Shown here: piece by piece, positions 59,185-64,000 of the stretch | How the letters are laid out: every line of letters starts with the position of its first letter | Numbering within the stretch: the first letter of the stretch is position 1 | Assembly (NCBI RefSeq): GCF_040290245.1 | Contig: NZ_PSMQ01000001.1 | Span: forward strand, 20,825-84,824 | Source of the DNA: Thermus_A sp040290245 | GTDB lineage: Bacteria; Deinococcota; Deinococci; Deinococcales; Thermaceae | Reading direction: 5' to 3' | Length of the DNA: 64,000 bases | The notes under the pieces: model-generated | Seen by the model: only the letters and a program-made list of their open reading frames with translations | Told to the model about the DNA's origin: nothing | Database searches by the model: none | Made by a program: the position numbers and the translations under genes

Positions 59185-61797
59185 TCAGCCGAAGAAGTCC
59201 TTGAGCTCTTCCTTGGTGATGAGGACCTCCCGGGGTTTGGAGCCCTGGTGGGGGCCCACGATGCCCATGGCCTCGAGGGCGTCCATGAGCTTGCCGGCCC
59301 GGGCGTGGCCGATGGAAAGCCGCCTTTGAAGCCGGCTCACCGAGCCGTACCCCTCTTCCACCACGATCTCCGCCGCTTTCCTCAAAAGGGGGTCGGAGAA
59401 GTCCACCTCCCCGGGGCCGGTGCTTTCCACCCTCGGGGGTTCAAAGTCTTGGGCGTAGGCCTCGGCGAAGCGGTCCTCAAAGCTCTGCCCCCGCAAAAAG
59501 CCCGCCACCCGGTGAACCTCCTCCTCCGAGAGGTAAGGGGCCTGAAGGCGGACGGGTTTGGCCAGGCCCGGTTGGTGGAAGAGAAGATCCCCCTGGCCGA
59601 TGAGCCGCTCCGCCCCTACGGTGTCCAAAATGGTCCGGGAGTCAAACTGGCTGGAGACAGCGAAGGCCATGCGGGCGGGGATGTTGACCTTGATCAGGCT
59701 GGTGAGGATGTCCACGCTGGGCCTTTGGGTGGCGAGGATGAGGTGCATCCCCGTGGCCCGGGCCATCTGGGCCAGGCGCAATATGGCCTGTTCCACCTCC
59801 TTGGGGGCGGTGATCATCAGGTCCGCAAGCTCGTCCACCACGATGACCAGATAGGGCAAGGCCTCCCCGCCTTCCGCCTGGACCTTTTGGTTGTACTGCT
59901 CGAGGTTCCGCGCCCCCACCTGGCTCATCATCCGGTAGCGCTTCTCCATATGCCCCACCGCCCCGAGAAGCACCCCGGCCGCCTCGCTGGGATCGGTCAC
60001 CACGGGCCGGATGAGATGGGGAATCCCCTCGTAGGGGGTGAGCTCCACCATCTTCGGATCCACCATTAAAAAGCGAAGCCGTGTGGGGAGGTGTTTATAA
60101 AGAAGGCTCATGATAAGGGTGTTGATGGCCACGCTTTTGCCGCTTCCCGTGGAACCGGCGATGAGGAGGTGGGGCATCTTGGCCAGGTCGCGGACCCAGA
60201 TCTCCCCTTCGATGCTCTTGCCCAAGACGAGGGGCAGAAGGGCCTGGGCGGTTTGATAGCTCTGGGAAAGAAGGGCCTCGGAGAAGCGGACGAGTTCCCG
60301 CTTGGGGTTGGGGACCTCGAGGCCAATCACGTTCTTCCCGGGGATGGGGGCCTCCACCCGGACGCTCCCCGCGGCCAAGGCCCGGGCCAGGTCGGTCTGG
60401 AGATTGGCGATGCGGCTGATCTTCTCCCCCGGGGCGGGGAGGATCTCGTACCGGGTCACGGAGGGGCCGCGGGCGAAGCCCACCACCTTGGCCTCCACTC
60501 CGAACTCCTTGAGGGTCTCGTCGATGACCTGCACCAGGCGGCGGGCCTCCTCTTCGCTTCCTCGGCCCTGCGGAGCGGGTGGGTCCAGGAGGTCTGGGGT
60601 GGGAAGGGCGAGGGCGGTGTCCCCTTCCCGGTTGGGCACTGGACTGCTTTCAGCGAAGCGGGTGGGGAGCGCCTGTGGTTTTGCCTCTGGGGGGGGTTCT
60701 TCGGGGAGGACTAGGTCTAGGTCGAAGGAGGGCTCCGGGGCTTCCGAGGGGATTAGGTGGACCGATTCTGGGGATTTGCCCGTGAGAAGGGCCTTAAGCG
60801 CTTCCGCCTGCTCCTTTTCTCCCCCTTCCAGGAAGGGGAGCCATTGGGCGAAAGCCTGGGCCCGCGCCTTTAGGTCCTCCACAAGCCCCGAAAGTTCCGC
60901 CCAAAGCGCCCGCCTCTTTTCCCGCTCCTTGAGCCCCTTTTGGAGGCCTAAAAGCGTGGGGGAAAAGCGGGGGGGATGGGAGAGCCGGCCGAGCCTGGCC
61001 CAGAGGGCCTGGGCCTCGAGGAGTAAGGCGGCCCGCCGCTCCTCCAGGGCGTCCCGGAAGGGCCCGCGGCCTAGGAGGGGTTTTTCCAGGCCCTGGGCCA
61101 GCGCTTTTAGCTCGGGTTCCAGGGGCCGGGCCTCGGCCCGGATGGCCTCCTCGAGGTCCGAGACCCGCTCCCGGATGAAGGCCTTGAGGGCCTCCTCCAC
61201 CTGGGGAAGCTCCTCGGGGAAAAGGCGCTTCCCCAGGGTGGCCAGGGTGGGGTGGTCGGGGTAGAGGTGGGCCAGGCGGGCCAGCTGGGCCCTAAGGAGG
61301 AGGGTCTTAAGCCAAAGCCGGCTCCGCCGGACCCCTTCCACCCCCAGCTTCAGGGCCTCGAGGAGGCTTTTTAGGGGTGGGCGGCGGGCCCAGAGGTCCA
61401 AAAGGGCAATGGCCAAAAGGGCGGAAAGAAGATAGGCGATCACGCCCAGCCTCTCCCTTAAGAAGGCCTGCGCCGCCCGGCCCACCTCCCCCAGGGCCTC
61501 CCCCAGGAAGGGGAGGAGGCTTAAAAGGAGGAAAAGGCCAAAGGCCAGGGGGCGCAGGAGCTTTCCCGGGGGCTTGGCCAGGAGGAAGGCCCCTCCGGAG
61601 GCGAAAAGGAAGAGGCTTGGGGTGTAGCCCAAAACCCCTAAGGGGCGGTAGAGGAGGTCGTGCACCCAGGCCCCCACCGCCCCGGTAGGGCCCGGGAAGG
61701 CCCCGGTGAGGAGGAAGGCCCCGAGGCTCAGGAGGAAAAGGCCTAAGGCCTCGAGGTCGCGGTTTGGAGTTCCTTTCTTGGCCTTGCCCTTCGCCAT
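59185..61797 (-). CDS. ftsK: DNA translocase FtsK/SpoIIIE
   Basis: An 870-residue divisome-linked motor that moves chromosome DNA at septation. Four N-terminal helices (residues about 20-135) are followed by a helical linker to about residue 410, and the motor with Walker A GSTGSGKS (548-555), VVDELADLM and ATQRPSVDILT. The last 65 residues form the winged-helix gamma domain that reads KOPS-like sites. TATAAT lies eight bases before the ATG. Confidence 0.94.
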   Translation of the reverse strand: MAKGKAKKGTPNRDLEALGLFLLSLGAFLLTGAFPGPTGAVGAWVHDLLYRPLGVLGYTPSLFLFASGGAFLLAKPPGKLLRPLAFGLFLLLSLLPFLGEALGEVGRAAQAFLRERLGVIAYLLSALLAIALLDLWARRPPLKSLLEALKLGVEGVRRSRLWLKTLLLRAQLARLAHLYPDHPTLATLGKRLFPEELPQVEEALKAFIRERVSDLEEAIRAEARPLEPELKALAQGLEKPLLGRGPFRDALEERRAALLLEAQALWARLGRLSHPPRFSPTLLGLQKGLKEREKRRALWAELSGLVEDLKARAQAFAQWLPFLEGGEKEQAEALKALLTGKSPESVHLIPSEAPEPSFDLDLVLPEEPPPEAKPQALPTRFAESSPVPNREGDTALALPTPDLLDPPAPQGRGSEEEARRLVQVIDETLKEFGVEAKVVGFARGPSVTRYEILPAPGEKISRIANLQTDLARALAAGSVRVEAPIPGKNVIGLEVPNPKRELVRFSEALLSQSYQTAQALLPLVLGKSIEGEIWVRDLAKMPHLLIAGSTGSGKSVAINTLIMSLLYKHLPTRLRFLMVDPKMVELTPYEGIPHLIRPVVTDPSEAAGVLLGAVGHMEKRYRMMSQVGARNLEQYNQKVQAEGGEALPYLVIVVDELADLMITAPKEVEQAILRLAQMARATGMHLILATQRPSVDILTSLIKVNIPARMAFAVSSQFDSRTILDTVGAERLIGQGDLLFHQPGLAKPVRLQAPYLSEEEVHRVAGFLRGQSFEDRFAEAYAQDFEPPRVESTGPGEVDFSDPLLRKAAEIVVEEGYGSVSRLQRRLSIGHARAGKLMDALEAMGIVGPHQGSKPREVLITKEELKDFFG

Positions 61798-61838
61798 CCT
61801 TAAGGATTATAGCTTTCCGGAGGGGGTGTTGAATGCGC

Positions 61839-61867
61839 AAAAAAAACGCCCCGCCCGAGGGCGGGGC
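61839..61867 (-). terminator. Intrinsic terminator of skp
   Basis: A GCCCCGCCC/GGGCGGGGC stem with loop TC is followed by a run of eight Ts on the minus strand, 16 bases after the skp stop. Confidence 0.9.
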
Positions 61868-61882
61868 AGGGGGAGGCGTCTT

Positions 61883-62368
61883 TCACTTTTTGATTTCCTT
61901 TAGGACCGCCTGGGTCAGGTCGGTGTCCTCATCCGCGTAGACCACCAGGCCAGACTGGGCCGCCACCTGTTTGCTCATCACCACGCTAAACCCCTGGGCC
62001 TTGGCCACTTTGGCGATGGCCTTGTCGATCTCCTCGGTGATGGGGTTCAAAAGCTGAGACTGCCGTTCCTGCCACTTTTTAAGCGTGGCCTGGTAGGTTT
62101 GGAGGAGGGTCTGGTAGTCCTGCTGCTCCTTTGCGCTGGCCGCGCCCGACTTGACCTTCTGGTCCAGGGGTTTCAGCCTCTCCTCCAGGGGCTGAAGTTC
62201 CTTCCGGGCTTGCGCCTGGAGGTCTTGGACCTTCTTAAACTCGGGGTGGGCCTGGATCAGGGCGTCCGCGTCCACAAAGCCCACCCGGCTGGGGGTGGTT
62301 TTGTTCTGGGCCACGAGGGGGGTGGCCAGAAGACCCAAGGCCGCGAGAACAAGGGCAAACCGCTTCAT
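61883..62368 (-). CDS. skp: OmpH/Skp-family periplasmic chaperone
   Basis: A 161-residue protein with a signal peptide (MKRFALVLAALGLLATPLVAQ, cleavage after about residue 20), a head domain beginning RVGFVDADALIQAHPEF, and a long charged coiled coil (residues about 45-120) forming the arms that grip unfolded outer-membrane proteins. TAGGCT ends six bases before the ATG. It fits an organism with an outer membrane-like envelope. Confidence 0.85.
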   Translation of the reverse strand: MKRFALVLAALGLLATPLVAQNKTTPSRVGFVDADALIQAHPEFKKVQDLQAQARKELQPLEERLKPLDQKVKSGAASAKEQQDYQTLLQTYQATLKKWQERQSQLLNPITEEIDKAIAKVAKAQGFSVVMSKQVAAQSGLVVYADEDTDLTQAVLKEIKK

Positions 62369-62465
62369 GCCCCAAGCCTACCCGCAGGGGGTGAAGGCCA
62401 AATGAGAGAAAGAGGGGCTTGGTTTTGAGGGGGAGGCCGGATAAGGTAAGGGGGGAGGTGAGGAT

Positions 62466-62897
62466 ATGCGCAAAGCCTGGATCCTGGCTCTCCTTCTTCT
62501 GGTGCCCGCCGTGGCCCAGCGGGCGGTTTCCTTTCGGTTGTCCTTGCCCAACCCCCCGGGGCTTGGCCTAGGCCTCGAGGCGGATTTGGAACGGGATCTG
62601 GCCTTTAGGGGTTATGGGGATCTTTTCCCGGGCGGGCCCAGCCTGTACCTGGGGGGCGACCTTCTGTTTAAGCCCGATCTGGGCCGTCTGGACCGGGACC
62701 TGAGGGGGATCAGGCCCTACTTTGGCGGAGGTCTGGGGGCGATGCTGGGCAATGCAACCGAGGTTGGGCTTCAGCTAAGCCTGGGCTTTGAGGTCCTTCT
62801 GGACCCTCGGACCGGGGTCTTTCTGGACGGGGAGTCCTTTTATGGATTTGGCGGTGCCCGGATGAGCCGGGTCGTTTTGGGAGCCAACTTAAGGTGA
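62466..62897 (+). CDS. Small exported beta-rich protein
   Basis: A 143-residue protein with a signal peptide (MRKAWILALLLLVPAVAQ) and alternating polar/apolar strands with many glycines, as in small outer-membrane barrels or lipocalin-like proteins. No family is recognised. A GGGAGGTGAGG ribosome site precedes the ATG and a hairpin follows the gene. Confidence 0.65.
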   Translation: MRKAWILALLLLVPAVAQRAVSFRLSLPNPPGLGLGLEADLERDLAFRGYGDLFPGGPSLYLGGDLLFKPDLGRLDRDLRGIRPYFGGGLGAMLGNATEVGLQLSLGFEVLLDPRTGVFLDGESFYGFGGARMSRVVLGANLR

Positions 62898-62909
62898 GTC
62901 TCAAGCCTG

Positions 62910-62934
62910 CCAAGCCCCCCCAGGGGGGGCTTGG
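62910..62934 (+). terminator. Hairpin after the small exported protein
   Basis: CCAAGCCCCCC and GGGGGGCTTGG form a near-perfect stem just after the stop codon, with only a short T-run (CGGTTT). A second small stem GGGGACA/TGTCCCC follows at 62941-62956. Confidence 0.6.
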
Positions 62935-62992
62935 CGGTTTGGGGACACCTGTCCCCCTGGCCTCCCGTATTCTTAGGGAGAGGAGGGTTGCG

Positions 62993-63625
62993 ATGTTGGT
63001 CAAGGATTATATGACCAAAGACCCGGTCACCGTCGCCCCAGACACCCCTGTGTTGGAGGCCATCCGGCTTTTAAAGGAGAAGGGGTTTAGACGGCTTCCC
63101 GTTATGAAGAATGGGAGGCTGGTAGGCCTGGTGACCGAGAAGGATTTGAAGGACGCCATGCCCTCCAAGGCCACCACCCTGTCCGTTTGGGAGATGAACT
63201 ACCTCCTCTCCAAGCTTACGGTAAAGGAGGTGATGGTGCAAAACGTCCTCACCATTCAGGAAGAAGCCCCCCTGGAGGAGGCGGCCCTTCTTATGGAGGA
63301 GAGGAAGATTGGGGCCCTGCCGGTGATGCAAAAGGAGAGGCTGGTGGGGATCATCACGGTAACGGACGTGATGAAAGCCTTCACTGAAGTCATGGGCTTA
63401 AAGGAAGGGGGGATGCGGGTGACGGTGGATATTCCGGACGTCCCGGGGGCCCTGGCCCAGATGGCTCAGGCAGTCGTTCCTTCCAACATCGTTTCCGTGG
63501 TCACGGCTGGAAAGCAGGAGGGCTACCGCCGGATCGTCCTCCGGGTGGTGGGGGAAGGGGTGGAAGGGGTAGCCGACCGGCTAAGGGCCGCCGGGGAAAG
63601 GGTGGTGGATGTCCGAAAGGGCTAA
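62993..63625 (+). CDS. CBS-domain and ACT-domain regulatory protein
   Basis: A 210-residue protein with two CBS repeats (residues about 1-60 with DYMTKDPVTVAPDTPVLEAI, and 78-135 with VKEVMVQNVLTIQEEAPL) and a C-terminal ACT domain (VTVDIPDVPGALAQMAQAV, near 142). CBS pairs bind adenine nucleotides and ACT binds amino acids, so it may sense both; its target is unknown. The ATG at 62993 has a GAGGAGGG site; a longer frame from 62894 is rejected. Confidence 0.82.
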   Translation: MLVKDYMTKDPVTVAPDTPVLEAIRLLKEKGFRRLPVMKNGRLVGLVTEKDLKDAMPSKATTLSVWEMNYLLSKLTVKEVMVQNVLTIQEEAPLEEAALLMEERKIGALPVMQKERLVGIITVTDVMKAFTEVMGLKEGGMRVTVDIPDVPGALAQMAQAVVPSNIVSVVTAGKQEGYRRIVLRVVGEGVEGVADRLRAAGERVVDVRKG

Positions 63626-63640
63626 GGCCCCGGTCAGGGT

Positions 63641-64000
63641 CTAGAGGCCGTTTTGTGCCGCGGGATAGGAGCCTAAAACCTTGACGAAGGCCGCGCGGGA
63701 GAGAAGCTTCAAAAGGGCCTGGGCGGGTCCGGGGTCCTCTAGGTGGCCCTCGAGGTCTAGATAGAAGAGGTAGCTGAAGGCCCGGTCCCGCCTGGGCCGG
63801 GACTCGAGCTTGGTTAGGTTGACCCCCGCCTCGGCGAAGAGGCTCAAGGCCTCTAAGAGGCCTCCGGGCCGGTGGCGCACCGCGAAGACGATGCTCGTCT
63901 TGTATGGCCCCGGCCCCCTGTGCGCCTCCTCTCGAGAGAGGACGAAGAAGCGGGTGTAGTTGAAGGGGTTGTCCTCGATGTTTTCTGCCAGGACCTCCAG
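63641..64000 (-). CDS. pheA: Prephenate dehydratase, C-terminal part only
   Basis: Only the last 119 residues are in the window; the gene enters from the right edge. NYTRFFVLSREE is the end of the catalytic domain, and SIVFAVRHRPGGLLEALSLFAEAGVNLTKLESRP (only partly quoted: RPGGLLEAL, LTKLESRP) is the phenylalanine-binding ACT domain. PheA turns prephenate into phenylpyruvate and is inhibited by phenylalanine. Confidence 0.92.
   Translation of the reverse strand: MEVLAENIEDNPFNYTRFFVLSREEAHRGPGPYKTSIVFAVRHRPGGLLEALSLFAEAGVNLTKLESRPRRDRAFSYLFYLDLEGHLEDPGPAQALLKLLSRAAFVKVLGSYPAAQNGL

Noticed and set aside
59185..61797. ftsK as part of a conjugative or integrative element
   Set aside because: It has the N-terminal membrane helices and gamma domain of a chromosomal FtsK and sits among housekeeping genes; no relaxase, integrase or attachment site is near.

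Overview
The window is high-GC DNA from a thermophilic bacterium of the genus Thermus. The complex I, SpeE, SecA and AspRS2 products are close in length and sequence to what I remember of T. thermophilus proteins, and the Shine-Dalgarno (SD) use, TANNNT -10 boxes and many leaderless starts also fit Thermus. It is ordinary chromosome: no prophage, IS element, CRISPR array or rRNA was seen. Three runs of N (17693-17725, 18847-18890, 24670-24720) show a draft assembly; two have lengths that break the reading frame they interrupt, so they are estimates.

Layout. 1-11857 (-): the nuo/nqo operon for respiratory complex I, nuoA to nuoL complete plus the start of nuoM; most junctions overlap by 4 bp. 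12020-14383 (-): rsmA/ksgA with a long leader, a metallophosphoesterase and a Rad52/DdrA-like protein. 14474-14963 (+): a small secreted protein, tRNA-Ala(CGC) and a terminator. 14974-18323 (-): TPR protein, WecG-type glycosyltransferase and a ComB-like protein. 18343-21506 (+): thiL and hisC-hisB-hisH. 21471-25224 (-): PfkB kinase, PaaK-like protein, purK-purE. 25273-26536 (+): sbtA-sbtB. 26571-27419 (-): terC behind a yybP-ykoY (Mn2+) riboswitch. 27443-28440 (+): phosphoribosyltransferase and cupin. 28481-32018 (-): a NEW3-domain/ABC-2 export operon and speD. 32298-35493 (+): sdhCDAB. 35525-39234 (-): aspS2, a small protein, a secreted HKD phosphodiesterase, tatD. 39252-41625 (+): a 3-hydroxyacyl-CoA dehydrogenase and malQ. 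41622-50562 (-): dnaG, a cyclase-AAA-TPR protein, an MrfA-like helicase, small proteins and a VWA protein. 50580-54590 (+): tsaD and secA. 54600-62368 (-): yebC, a Kef-type exchanger, DsbA-like protein, speE with a second speD-like gene, ftsK and skp. 62466-63625 (+): a small secreted protein and a CBS-ACT protein. 63641-64000 (-): end of prephenate dehydratase.

How parts work together. Complex I and succinate dehydrogenase feed the quinone pool. SpeD and SpeE make the aminopropyl donor and polyamines. PurK uses bicarbonate and sits divergently next to an SbtA/SbtB bicarbonate importer. AspRS2 makes Asp-tRNA(Asn), the precursor for tRNA-dependent asparagine synthesis.

Most striking observations: (1) a candidate asparagine-sensing transcription attenuator upstream of aspS2, with an eight-codon leader peptide holding two Asn codons; (2) a speE-linked SpeD paralogue that lacks the pyruvoyl-forming serine, suggesting a prozyme-like partner of the intact SpeD; (3) three divergent gene pairs separated by only 17-19 bp, each with a symmetric TANNNTA element that can act as the -10 box in both directions for two leaderless mRNAs; (4) an identical 28-bp element that encodes the same peptide inside two unrelated proteins.
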